Assembly (NCBI GenBank): GCA_942492055.1
Contig: CALODP010000019.1
Coordinates: forward strand, 124,001 to 188,000
Reading direction: 5' to 3'
DNA from: CALODP01 sp942492055
GTDB lineage: Bacteria > Bacteroidota > Ignavibacteria > Ignavibacteriales > Melioribacteraceae
DNA: 64,000 bases
Position 1 is the first letter of the stretch; each line of letters starts with the position of its first letter. Below are positions 19,209 to 27,526 of this stretch, piece by piece. The translations under genes and the position numbers were made by a program. Under the pieces are notes generated by a model that was not told the DNA's origin, did no database searches, and saw nothing but the letters and a program-made list of their open reading frames with translations.

Positions 19209-19985
19209 TTATGCAAACTTTCTTATCAATTCCTCTACCACACTGATAATATTGAACTTTTTGGGAATAAGATTCGCCGAACAACCTTCTTGTACAAAAG
19301 AATTTGCGGTAACACTCCCGATAGCACAGAGATATTTTCCGTCAAAATATCTTTTGGGATTATCTATTTCAAGCAATTCCAGAAAATTCGTAAAAGATGA
19401 AGGACTCGTAAAAACGAATATGTCCGGCATTGAGTTCTTAACCAGCTCAAGTTTTTCCGAAATACTTTCTTTATCGGGAATGATAGTATTATATATCGGA
19501 ACTGCTTTTACAATCGCTCCTTTCTCGAGCAATCCTTCTCTTAATTCATTACGCGCAATATTCGAACATGGTATGAGAAAATACTTTCCCGAAATATCTT
19601 TCTTAGAAAAATACTCTAACAAACCTTTGGCACTGTATTCATTTGGGATTATATCAACGGAACAACCGAATCGTTCGCATTCAGCCGCCGTCTTATCACC
19701 GGTGCATGCAACTTTTATCTCTTCAATTTCGAAGTCCTCAGCTATTCTACCAGCCTTCTCAAAAAAGGATCTAACCGAATTGACAGATGTAAAAACAATG
19801 TAATCTATATTCCGATAGTCTTTTAATGCTTCCTTCAAAAGAGTATCTTCTTCTGAAGGCACTGTCTTTATTGTAGAAAAAGCAATCACCTCCGCACCGG
19901 CCTTTTGTAACAATGCAATCTCTTCACGGGATTGATCAAAATCTCTGGATAGATATACAATTTTATTTTGCAGAGGCTCGTTCAA
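19209..19985 (-). CDS. hemD: Uroporphyrinogen-III synthase
   Basis: A 258-residue cytoplasmic protein of the HemD family, which closes and inverts ring D of hydroxymethylbilane. The family is poorly conserved, but the pattern fits: IDYIVFTSVNSVRSFFEKAG near residues 56-75, VACTGDKTAAECERFG, and the late FVFTSPSSFTNFLELL and CAIGSVTANSFVQEG. The start is TTG with aaaggataaataa upstream, the stop of hemC immediately preceding it. Position between hemC and hemE supports the call strongly. Confidence 0.93.
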   Translation of the reverse strand: MNEPLQNKIVYLSRDFDQSREEIALLQKAGAEVIAFSTIKTVPSEEDTLLKEALKDYRNIDYIVFTSVNSVRSFFEKAGRIAEDFEIEEIKVACTGDKTAAECERFGCSVDIIPNEYSAKGLLEYFSKKDISGKYFLIPCSNIARNELREGLLEKGAIVKAVPIYNTIIPDKESISEKLELVKNSMPDIFVFTSPSSFTNFLELLEIDNPKRYFDGKYLCAIGSVTANSFVQEGCSANLIPKKFNIISVVEELIRKFA

Positions 19986-20936
19986 TTATTTATCCTTTCT
20001 GCTTGTAGAATATATTTCTCTCAATACTTCATCGGCTCCGGCTTCTATCATGTCTTCGGCCAATGCGATCCCTAATTCTTTGGCTTCCGATTTTTTCCCT
20101 CTTAACCTTTTGCGAAAACTGATGGTTCCGTCAACAGATCCGACAAGTCCTTCCAGATAAAGGCCATTAGCTTTTACTTCAGCGTAAGCGCCTATTGGAA
20201 CCTGGCAGCCCCCTTCCAATGCTCTAAGAAAAGATCGTTCCGCAATTGCCGCAAGATATGTACTCTCATCATGTATCGATTTTAAAATATCTTCGGCTAC
20301 TTCATTTCCCTCTTTTATCTCAATACCTAAAGCTCCCTGCCCTACTGCAGGGAGAAAAATCTCTTTCGGAATAACCAATGAGATATGTTTATCCATCTTC
20401 AAACGTTCGACACCTGCACGAGCCAGTATTATGGCGTCCCAATCGGAATCGAGAAACTTTTGTATCCTTGTCGGGACGTTTCCTCTCAGTTCAACGACAT
20501 CTATATCAGGTCGGAGATGTTTCAATTGAGATCTGCGTCTTAGAGATCCGGTCGCGACTATGGCCCCTTCCTGTAGGGTTTCCAATGTTATTCCTTTTTT
20601 GCGCGCGATTAAAACATCTTCAACATCATGTCGCTTTGTGATAGCGGCTAACTTCAATCCTTCCGGAATTTCAGTCTGTAAATCCTTAAGGCTGTGAACT
20701 GCAAGATCAATCTCTCCGTTTATCAAAGCTATTTCAAGCTCCTTCGTAAAGAGCCCTTTATCACCAATCTTGGAGAGAGCCACATCGAGAATTTTATCCC
20801 CTTTTGTTTTGACAAGCTTAAGCTCAACAGAAACATCTTTGTTCTTTTTTTCGATTTCATTTTTAACAAAATTGGCTTGCCATAAAGCCAGGTCACTTGA
20901 GCGAGTACCGATTATCAGTTTTTTCTTTTCAGCCAA
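19986..20936 (-). CDS. hemC: Hydroxymethylbilane synthase (porphobilinogen deaminase)
   Basis: The 316-residue enzyme condenses four porphobilinogens into hydroxymethylbilane. The dipyrromethane cofactor attaches at C244 in LRALEGGCQVPIGAYAE. IIGTRSSDLALWQANFV, the HSLKDL aspartate region and ATGSLRRRSQL are the other family motifs. It begins with TTG behind cggagctacaa, 13 bp after hemA. Together with hemA and hemD it forms the usual hemACD set, so co-transcription is expected. Confidence 0.97.
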   Translation of the reverse strand: MAEKKKLIIGTRSSDLALWQANFVKNEIEKKNKDVSVELKLVKTKGDKILDVALSKIGDKGLFTKELEIALINGEIDLAVHSLKDLQTEIPEGLKLAAITKRHDVEDVLIARKKGITLETLQEGAIVATGSLRRRSQLKHLRPDIDVVELRGNVPTRIQKFLDSDWDAIILARAGVERLKMDKHISLVIPKEIFLPAVGQGALGIEIKEGNEVAEDILKSIHDESTYLAAIAERSFLRALEGGCQVPIGAYAEVKANGLYLEGLVGSVDGTISFRKRLRGKKSEAKELGIALAEDMIEAGADEVLREIYSTSRKDK

Positions 20937-20949
20937 TTGTAGCTCCGCT

Positions 20950-22230
20950 TTATTCTTCCGTAGTTTTTTTACCGTTGAGATTGAATAGTTCTTTTATCAT
21001 CGCGGTGTGCTTCGAAATCTCCGCGAAACCACTTCCGGTTTCGGCGACTTCTCTAAGTTTCATCGTAGGATTGTGCATAAGACGCCCCAAAAGTCGTCGT
21101 GTCATATCCTCTACTTTTTCAAAATCTTCGGGAGTAATTTTATGTTTAATCTTTTCCAATTCATCATGGCCTATATCTTCAAAAAACTCTCTCATCGATT
21201 TAATCGCAGGAACAACATCTAGAGTATTGAACCACGCAAAGTATCCTATCATTTCCTCAAGTATTATTTTTTCAACGAGAGGAATATCTTTTTTCCTTCT
21301 CTGTAAATTTTGATCCACAATGATGTTCAGAGAGTCGATATCGTGATAGAAGACATTATCCAGCTTAGCGATTGACGCGTCCATATCACGCGGAATCGCA
21401 ATATCCATCATACATACCGGAGATCCTTTTCTACGCTTCATCATTTTCTTTACATCGCTTTTATCGATTATCAGTTTATCGGAACTGGTGGCACTAAAGA
21501 CTATATCAAATTGATGAAGCTGCTCTTTAATGTTTTCGAAGAGAAGAACATTGGCGTGCAATTTTTTTGCGAGGACTTCCGCTTTGCGTAAAGTACGATT
21601 GGCAATAGTAATATTCTCAATCCCTTTGTCCCTAAGGTGGGTCGCGGCCAATTCTCCTGTTTCTCCGGCACCTATAACCAAGGCGTTTTTCTTGGAAAGA
21701 GTAGCAAATATTTTTTCAACAACTTGCACTGCAGCGTAACTGATAGAAACAGCTCCTTCTCCGATACCGGTTTCTTTAATCGAGCGTCGCCCAACCTTCA
21801 TTGCGGTAGCGAATAATCTACGTAGGATTGTACCTGAGAAATCCATTTTATCAGATATGTAAAAGGCTTCGCGAAGCTGACCGAGAATCTGACTATCCCC
21901 GACAATCAGGGAATCTATTCCGGTTGCTACACTGAAGAGATGTTTAACCGCAGTACAAGAATAAAATTTTTCGAAATGAGAATACTCTACATTTTTCACA
22001 GGCTTGAATTTCAACAAAAGATCTACCAAGGGATGATAATCGATATCTCCGTTTTGAGAAAACCCGAATATTTCCGTGCGGTTACAGGTAGATAAAATAA
22101 ATCCCTCGGAAAAGAAAGAACCTCGCAGACCATTCATAAAGCTTTCTATCTCGTCCTTGTTGAGATGAAGCGCTTCCCTTAGTTCGATCGGGGCTGTACG
22201 GTGATTTATGGAAATTCCTACAATGTCCAT
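20950..22230 (-). CDS. hemA: Glutamyl-tRNA reductase
   Basis: The 426-residue NADPH enzyme reduces glutamyl-tRNA(Glu) to glutamate-1-semialdehyde, the committed step of the C5 route. The active-site cysteine is C49 in ILSTCNRTEIFG. The NADPH fold NALVIGAGETGELAATHL and the SYAAVQVVEK helix are in place, followed by the C-terminal dimerisation helices (LLGRLMHNPTMKLREVAE). Length and order of domains are normal. It lies just after hemX, the membrane protein that often precedes hemA and tunes its level. Confidence 0.97.
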   Translation of the reverse strand: MDIVGISINHRTAPIELREALHLNKDEIESFMNGLRGSFFSEGFILSTCNRTEIFGFSQNGDIDYHPLVDLLLKFKPVKNVEYSHFEKFYSCTAVKHLFSVATGIDSLIVGDSQILGQLREAFYISDKMDFSGTILRRLFATAMKVGRRSIKETGIGEGAVSISYAAVQVVEKIFATLSKKNALVIGAGETGELAATHLRDKGIENITIANRTLRKAEVLAKKLHANVLLFENIKEQLHQFDIVFSATSSDKLIIDKSDVKKMMKRRKGSPVCMMDIAIPRDMDASIAKLDNVFYHDIDSLNIIVDQNLQRRKKDIPLVEKIILEEMIGYFAWFNTLDVVPAIKSMREFFEDIGHDELEKIKHKITPEDFEKVEDMTRRLLGRLMHNPTMKLREVAETGSGFAEISKHTAMIKELFNLNGKKTTEE

Positions 22231-22251
22231 TTTTCTCTTTCGGATCCTTTA

Positions 22252-23076
22252 TCAATAAAATGTGTGAAAACTGGACGCGAAATAATTCGACAAAAACATC
22301 GAAACCATCGCGAAAATATAACCTGCCAAATAAAAATTAATTACTCTTCTTCCGTACCATGTTGAGGTAAGCTTCATTAAAATTCCAACCCCGAATATCA
22401 ACCACACCGTAATGGTTGTAATCAACTTAGGATCTGTGTAACTAAAATCGGGGAATGCCGCAGGTAACCAGGCAAAGCCGATAAGAATTGCTACGCTAAG
22501 CAAAACGAATCCGATAACAACCGAATAAAAGCTGAGTTTCTCTAAAGTTTCCAAACTAGGAAGACGATCGAAAATCAGACCGAATCTATTTAGCTTAAGT
22601 TCCTTGTATAGCATAGAGAAGAGAACACCATACACGGCAGCCATTGTAAATCCTGAATAACCCAACAAAGCGCTGATGACATGCATCCCCAATAATCTGT
22701 TCCTAAGAACTTCTTTTACTTCCAAGAGATCTTGAATCATGAAAGATGACAAGAGCTGAAAGAGTAAAGGAAAAATCAAAATGAAGAGTCCTGTTCCTCT
22801 TACATCAGAAAGCAATTCCAGAACAAAATAAGAGAAGGCAATCGAAAAGGCCAATACCGTAAAGATCTCGTTTTTGTTTGTTATAGGAGGATGATTGAAT
22901 TCCACCGAACGAGAAATCAAATATATGGCGTGCAGCAAAAGGGTAACAAAAAGAAAAATTCTTTTCGAATTGTGAAATGTCTGTTTGTCGCTTCTGAAAT
23001 CGAAAAGATAGATTGCGAATGTAGCGCCATAGAGAATAGGTAATAATATGTTAATTGTGTGAATTGCTTCTAACAT
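22252..23076 (-). CDS. HemX/CcsA-like cytochrome c assembly membrane protein
   Basis: A 274-residue integral membrane protein with about eight hydrophobic segments. It shows the CcsA/CcmC/HemX family features: helices separated by polar turns, a conserved histidine in GMHVISALLGYSGFTMAAVYG, and a late FGVGILMKLTSTWYGRR segment. Proteins of this family handle heme for cytochrome c maturation. HemX members, found just before hemA, instead lower the amount of glutamyl-tRNA reductase. Its place as first gene of the heme operon, 21 bp before hemA, favours the HemX role, although a CcsA role in heme delivery is not excluded. Confidence 0.8.
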   Translation of the reverse strand: MLEAIHTINILLPILYGATFAIYLFDFRSDKQTFHNSKRIFLFVTLLLHAIYLISRSVEFNHPPITNKNEIFTVLAFSIAFSYFVLELLSDVRGTGLFILIFPLLFQLLSSFMIQDLLEVKEVLRNRLLGMHVISALLGYSGFTMAAVYGVLFSMLYKELKLNRFGLIFDRLPSLETLEKLSFYSVVIGFVLLSVAILIGFAWLPAAFPDFSYTDPKLITTITVWLIFGVGILMKLTSTWYGRRVINFYLAGYIFAMVSMFLSNYFASSFHTFY

Positions 23077-23352
23077 AACTCACCAAAATTAAGAAATCCG
23101 GAATAAGAGTATTTATTTTTTACGAATGATTATCGGAGAAAAAGTAAATCAAAATTTACCTCCTATTATACTAAAAAAGGATATTAGGTAAAAGTTGACA
23201 TTCTCCTACATCATTCGATTTGATAAAGGTAACATAAGGAACTTGAAAAAAGTTTTGTTGAACCAAATCTTAATCCGATTTGTTAGGATAATTGGGTTAC
23301 ACGAAATCGTTCTATTCTTCTAACAAAATTCCTCAATAATAACGGGGCTAAA
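23077..23352. promoter_or_regulatory. Divergent intergenic region between the heme operon and the EEP gene
   Basis: A 276-bp AT-rich gap must hold promoters for the heme operon (leftward) and the phosphatase-family gene (rightward). A TTGACA is seen at about 23195 but no good -10 element can be paired with it, so no promoter is placed. No ORF of note or hairpin is seen. Confidence 0.5.
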
Positions 23353-24186
23353 ATGAAGATAATAACTTTTAACGTAGCGAACTACAACGACCATCCTCAT
23401 TGGGAAGAGCGAAAAAGAATGATCGCTCAAATTCTGGTTGAACAAAATCCTGACATAACAGCGCTTCAGGAAATTCGATTTGATCCCAACGAAGAAAGCA
23501 CACAAAACAGTTATCAAAACATGGCTGAGCAAATACTTGAAGAAATATCGGATACCTATTTGGGTGAAGAGTTTTCAGATAGTAAACTTGTTACAACTCC
23601 GGCTATGTATTATCCCGTATCTCACGGAGACCAAAATCCATGGGAATATCCGTCGAAGACGACCGGAAAGCTTTGGGAAGGCTTGTCGATATTGGCTAAG
23701 AATAATATGGTACTCGGAACCTCCTCTGTTTTTCTTTCCAAAGGGAGTATCTGTAATGACGCGAACCGACGAGCTACTCAGATGATTTCCGTTGAAGCAA
23801 ACGGAGGTCCTCTCTATTTCTTCAACACTCATTTCGGATTAGATGGTCCATGCCTGGAAACAAACATAAATGAAACTATTAACTTCATGGATAGTTTTCC
23901 GGAGGGATACAAATTATTAGTCGGAGATATGAATGCCGAACCAAACAATAGATATTTGCAAGCTCTTGCGGATGCCGGATATGAAGACTTTTGGCAGAAA
24001 CTCAGAGCGACCGAAGCAGGCTATACTTATCCGGCAAATTCTCCGGACCGAAGAATCGATTATTGTTGGGGAAACAAGACTTTGTGTGATAAAGGGTGCA
24101 CAATAGATTTAATAGGGAATTCCCCCAATAGCGACGGAATATATTCTTCGGATCACTTGGGCTTGGCTTTGACTCTTGGAATATAG
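23353..24186 (+). CDS. Endonuclease/exonuclease/phosphatase family protein
   Basis: The 277-residue protein shows the metal-dependent EEP fold: IITFNVANYN at the start, a metal-binding glutamate in ALQEIRF, the catalytic histidine in FNTHFGLDG, GDMNAEPNN in the middle, and the C-terminal SSDHLGLAL. These enzymes cleave phosphodiesters or phosphomonoesters in DNA, lipids or sugar phosphates. No signal peptide is seen, so it is probably cytoplasmic. An aacggggctaaa ribosome site supports the ATG. It is divergent from the heme operon and monocistronic. Substrate unknown. Confidence 0.88.
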   Translation: MKIITFNVANYNDHPHWEERKRMIAQILVEQNPDITALQEIRFDPNEESTQNSYQNMAEQILEEISDTYLGEEFSDSKLVTTPAMYYPVSHGDQNPWEYPSKTTGKLWEGLSILAKNNMVLGTSSVFLSKGSICNDANRRATQMISVEANGGPLYFFNTHFGLDGPCLETNINETINFMDSFPEGYKLLVGDMNAEPNNRYLQALADAGYEDFWQKLRATEAGYTYPANSPDRRIDYCWGNKTLCDKGCTIDLIGNSPNSDGIYSSDHLGLALTLGI

Positions 24187-24321
24187 TTTTCCGAAAAAAT
24201 GGGAATAAAATATATCTGTTAGCACATTTGTTTTTTACAAAGTAATTAGTTTAATTTGTCCCCTTTTGTTTTGCATAATAAAAATGGTGCAAATCAATTC
24301 ACACAATGTATGGGGGAAATA

Positions 24322-24894
24322 ATGAAAAGACTAATTGTATTGCTGATGTTCCTTATTTCGTCAGTAGGAATGGCACAGACTGAAACATTATTCAGCGGAG
24401 ATATCGAGAGTGGCGGTTATGGCGCTATCGGAGTTAAATTCGGTGAAGTAAAAGGTGAAAACGGTGTTTTCGTCGGTGGACAAGGAGCGTGGGTTATTAA
24501 CCATAATTTCGCTTTGGGAATAGCCGGTTATGGTTTCGCTAACGACTTGTATCTTGACGAAAACGATTCTTTGGATCTGGATTTCGGATACGGTGGTTTG
24601 TTGTTGGAATATAATCTGGCACCAAACAAGCTGATACATCTGAATTTCCAAAGTATCATCGGCGTCGGCTCAAATACTTACGGAAATACAGACGATGATA
24701 ACGACGACGGAAAAAGCGATACTTTTTTTGTTATCGAACCGGGAATAAACGCTGTAATAAATATTCATGAGAATATAAGATTCAGTGCCGGTGTTTCATA
24801 TCGTTTTGTCAGCGGAGTTGATTTGAAAGGCTTGAGCAATGAAGATTTCAGCGGAATGACCGCTCAGATTACCATGAGCTTCGGAGCTTTCTAA
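24322..24894 (+). CDS. Secreted outer-membrane beta-barrel-like protein
   Basis: The ATG at 24322 (gggggaaata upstream) gives KRLIVLLMFLISSVGMAQ, a Sec signal peptide; upstream codons in the same frame do not look like a signal. The mature 170 residues alternate in short strands (GYGAIGVKFGEVKGENGVFVG, ALGIAGYGFANDLY, LDFGYGGLLLEYNL, AQITMSFGAF) with an acidic DDDNDDG turn. It looks like an eight-stranded barrel ending with the usual aromatic. Function unknown. A hairpin terminator follows the stop. Confidence 0.7.
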   Translation: MKRLIVLLMFLISSVGMAQTETLFSGDIESGGYGAIGVKFGEVKGENGVFVGGQGAWVINHNFALGIAGYGFANDLYLDENDSLDLDFGYGGLLLEYNLAPNKLIHLNFQSIIGVGSNTYGNTDDDNDDGKSDTFFVIEPGINAVINIHENIRFSAGVSYRFVSGVDLKGLSNEDFSGMTAQITMSFGAF

Positions 24895-24899
24895 AAAAA

Positions 24900-24922
24900 T
24901 CTATCCCGCGTTTCGGCGCGGG
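24900..24922. terminator. Terminator between converging genes
   Basis: CCCGCG and CGCGGG form a GC stem with loop tttcgg. It lies between the stop of the barrel gene (plus strand) and the stop of the membrane protein gene (minus strand). The minus side has a run of T, so it may serve both. Confidence 0.75.
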
Positions 24923-24928
24923 AATATG

Positions 24929-25294
24929 TTACCTCTTTACAATCCTCAGAATCATCAATAGAGCCAGCAATAGAAAGAGAAGAAGATATATTTCAATTAG
25001 TATCAGTAGTGTTTCCAATAGATCGAAGTTCCAGAACGAGAGTTGAGTGGTTTTATAGATTTCGATTGTATTCGGGAGGAGAAGATAGAACATCAGTAAC
25101 AGGGAAAGAGCCAAGCCGGTAGTTTTCCATAAAAGATTTTTACGCTCGCTCTCGTATTTGCTTCGCTCTGTAACTCTATCTACCGATGGCTTTGATTTCC
25201 GAACAAAAGCTTCCGCCTCGTTATGAAAAATACCAAAAGCGACTGTTTGAAAGACGATTATAAGACTCAAAGCGGAAAGGAGATTATTCTCCAT
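24929..25294 (-). CDS. Small membrane protein, unknown
   Basis: A 121-residue protein with three hydrophobic stretches: LLSALSLIIVFQTVAFGIF at the start, LALSLLLMFYLLLP in the middle and a long LLILIEIYLLLFLLLALLMIL near the C terminus. Between the first two lies a charged cytoplasmic or periplasmic loop (RKSKPSVDRVTERSKYESERKN). It overlaps the upstream gene (25284-25859) by 11 bp, so the two are co-translated. I do not recognise the family. It may be an effector or sensor paired with the upstream protein. Confidence 0.6.
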   Translation of the reverse strand: MENNLLSALSLIIVFQTVAFGIFHNEAEAFVRKSKPSVDRVTERSKYESERKNLLWKTTGLALSLLLMFYLLLPNTIEIYKTTQLSFWNFDLLETLLILIEIYLLLFLLLALLMILRIVKR

Positions 25295-25859
25295 CGCAAA
25301 AGTCCAATTCTCTTTTCAAAAGATTGTATGTATCTATAGCGCAAGTATATTCGCACGCCGAGCCACGTACCGCCATAATCTTCTTTAATGTCGGGCCTTT
25401 TGAGCTGACAATGTGATTCAATTCTTCGACGATGTTTTTGCTCTTTATTACCAGACGAAACTCGGTATCGGTATGCCTGATTGCCTCTCGCATAACGTCG
25501 CAAAGAGAGTTCTTAATTTGTTCGAAAATCTTAGTTCGGTATCTTGAGCGAACGTTTTGGATTAGTGTTTTGCTTTGGGTATCGGTCAATTGGAAAATGG
25601 AGGCTATTTCCGTTTCCGTGGGAAGATGATCCAGATAAAAATTTCGAATCAGATGATAGAGTCGCTCTTGTGATATTTCATCGGCTTTTGTAGGCATTCC
25701 TTTTTCATTGAGCATTTTTTTGTATTCCATAAAAGCGGACTTGGCAAAGAGCCCAAGTTTATCATGGAATTGGGATTCGCTAAGAGCCAAAGCTTCTTTA
25801 AGCAATTCGATTTCGTTTGCATTGAATTCTTTCTCGCTTAGCTCAAAAGAGATACGCAT
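25284..25859 (-). CDS. Hypothetical protein paired with a membrane protein
   Basis: A 191-residue soluble, charged protein with a good aaaggagaattgtc ribosome site. Residues about 60-105 (ADEISQERLYHLIRNFYL, then TETEIASIFQLTDTQSKTLIQNVRSRY) look like paired helices with a helix-turn-helix-like spacing; the rest (KIMAVRGSACEYTCAIDTYNLLKREL) is unknown. The 11-bp overlap with the downstream membrane protein and the short gap from the upstream helical-repeat gene (25961-26608) suggest a three-gene unit. No function can be assigned. A DNA-binding role is possible but unproven. Confidence 0.6.
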   Translation of the reverse strand: MRISFELSEKEFNANEIELLKEALALSESQFHDKLGLFAKSAFMEYKKMLNEKGMPTKADEISQERLYHLIRNFYLDHLPTETEIASIFQLTDTQSKTLIQNVRSRYRTKIFEQIKNSLCDVMREAIRHTDTEFRLVIKSKNIVEELNHIVSSKGPTLKKIMAVRGSACEYTCAIDTYNLLKRELDFCDGE

Positions 25860-25960
25860 GACAATTCTCCTTTACTTATGGAAAAAATCAGGGGATCGGA
25901 TCAAAGCTTCCCCGCCCGGAGGAGGAGCGGGGAGTCTTCTTTCAGTATTGGTATTCTCAT

Positions 25961-26608
25961 TTAGAAGCCAAGAGTTTCAAGATAGACAGGATGAGCGGCC
26001 AGAGCAACTTTGGCAAGTTCTCTTAGCTCATACATCCAGTCTTGTAGCTCTTCTAGTTTCTCGTCTCTTACACGAGTAGAATCAATGGCTTCGGCAGTTT
26101 CTTTTTGCTGACTAACGATTGCTTCTTTAAGTTCAAGTACTTTATTGTATTCGTTAGTTAATCTTTCTTCGGTATAACCAAAACCGGTTATACGAGTTTT
26201 GTATTCGGGACTTCGAAGAATATTTCCGTAAGTAATTTCGGCCTGTTCCTGATAGGCCACTACATTTTTCTTACGGGATCCGGTAAGTTGGAGTTCGGTT
26301 TGCGCTTGGACATCATTTCTGAAAGCAATTCGTCCGATAGCTATCAGATGGTTATAATATCCTTTCAGTTCTTTCCAAATTGTATGAAGTTGTTCGGTAG
26401 CATCGTATTTTTCTCCATACTCTTTTTTGTGCAGATGATTAAGCTCCTCTGCTTGAGTTAATAATAACCGGCCGGCTTGGATTTTGTCCTGCGTAAGTCC
26501 GACTAGAACTAGCAGTTCGGATATTTCATCATTAGATTCAATACCGGAGATTGCTATTTCAGCTTCCATTAACTCACGAGTGATTATAGAATAATTATTA
26601 ATACTCAT
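25961..26608 (-). CDS. Helical duplicated protein A, paralogue of 50693-51349
   Basis: A 215-residue helical, acidic protein without signal peptide. It contains two similar halves of about 75 residues: one with GLTQDKIQAG, then EYGEKYDAT and IGRIAFRND; the other with GYTEERLTNEYNKV, then DSTRVRDEKLEELQDWM and AKVALAAHP. The end, WMYELRELAKVALAAHPVYLETLGF, lines up with WMSDLLAITKIALEDHPQLIEILGV of the gene at 50693. A very strong gaggggg ribosome site precedes the ATG. A 21-bp repeat array lies directly upstream. I do not recognise a characterised family; similar uncharacterised proteins occur in Bacteroidota to my knowledge. Confidence 0.75.
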   Translation of the reverse strand: MSINNYSIITRELMEAEIAISGIESNDEISELLVLVGLTQDKIQAGRLLLTQAEELNHLHKKEYGEKYDATEQLHTIWKELKGYYNHLIAIGRIAFRNDVQAQTELQLTGSRKKNVVAYQEQAEITYGNILRSPEYKTRITGFGYTEERLTNEYNKVLELKEAIVSQQKETAEAIDSTRVRDEKLEELQDWMYELRELAKVALAAHPVYLETLGF

Positions 26609-26685
26609 ATTACCCCCTCTATTAGTTTGTTTGATTTTTTAGAGCTCCAAATTCCACAAACTTGTGCCCAAGAGATTTTCAAGTG

Positions 26686-27042
26686 TTGCAAAACCGTTTT
26701 ATCGTACTGCGAAATGATTTCCGAGTAATACAAAGTCATTTTCTTGAAATGCAAAATGACGTCCGAGCAATGCAAAATCATTTTCTTGAGATACAAAATG
26801 ACTTCCGAGCGATGCAAAGTCATTTTCTTGAGATACAAAATAATTTCCGAGCGATGCAAGGTCATTTTCTTGAGGTGCAAAATGACTTCCGAGCAATGCA
26901 AAGGCATTTTTTTGAGATGCAAAATGATTTCCGAGCGATGCAAGGTCATTTTCTTGAGGTGCAAAATGACTTCCGAGCAATGCAAAGTCATTTTCTTGAG
27001 GTGCAAAATGACTTCCGAGTGATGCAAATACTGCTTGAGAAG
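26686..27042. repeat. 21-bp tandem repeat array A (alternating half-units, 42-bp period)
   Basis: From 26707 to 27042 sixteen 21-bp half-units alternate between type 1 (ATGCAAAATGACTTCCGAGCG without its last bases varies: core AAAATGACTTCCGAG) and type 2 (core AAAGTCATTTTCTTGAG). One degenerate unit precedes (26686-26706) and another lies at about 27085-27105. AAGTCATTTT and AAAATGACTT from neighbouring units form perfect 10-bp stems with 10-nt loops, so the array can fold into a row of hairpins. It has no stop codons in most frames because 21 is a multiple of three. It lies 5' of the helical protein gene at 25961-26608. Confidence 0.9.
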
Positions 27043-27526
27043 ATTCATCATAGAGAAGTATTTTTTACAGATGATATTTTTCGGTTGTAAAATCATTTCG
27101 GGACGATTCCTCAAAAAGATTTTCCGTTACCGGATTCTACAGAAAGGAGGATAGGAATATTTCAGAGCAACAAAGAAAGGGTCGATACAGGATTATTGGG
27201 AGAAACGACCCAAGAATCCGATAACAGACTATTTATTTAAAGATTCCGAGATTTAGCTATGATTTCTTATTTCAACGTATCCCTGAGAAAGCATCAAGTT
27301 CGTTTACTAAGCATTGGCGGTGTCTTTGTGATCATCACGAAGGACAAAATATGGGAATATGAATTAATATGCAACAAATTAATAAAAAGGACTGCCGTAG
27401 AATTTTTCTTTTTGTCAAATCGGAAATATCTTATTTACCTCCAAACCAGAGAAGTTACACTTTTGCCGAACGGGTTCGGCAACCGATTTTACTAAAGATT
27501 ATTCTATTGGACAGCCCCCCTAAATT
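27043..27526. other. Gene-poor gap between array A and sppA
   Basis: About 480 bp of AT-rich sequence. A 78-codon open frame exists at 27259-27495 but has no ribosome site and no recognisable protein features, so it is not called. An inverted repeat, TTGCCGAA with TTCGGCAA around cggg (27463-27482), lies 45 bp past the sppA stop and could be its terminator, although no T run follows. Confidence 0.5.

Noticed and set aside
26605..27114. Long open frames on both strands across array A, one of them overlapping the start of the helical protein gene by ATGA
   Set aside because: A 21-bp repeat without stops stays open in nearly all frames. There is no sign of codon-level selection, and the overlap with the gene start can be chance.
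27259..27495. A 78-codon open frame between array A and sppA
   Set aside because: No ribosome site, no recognisable domain and no neighbour support.
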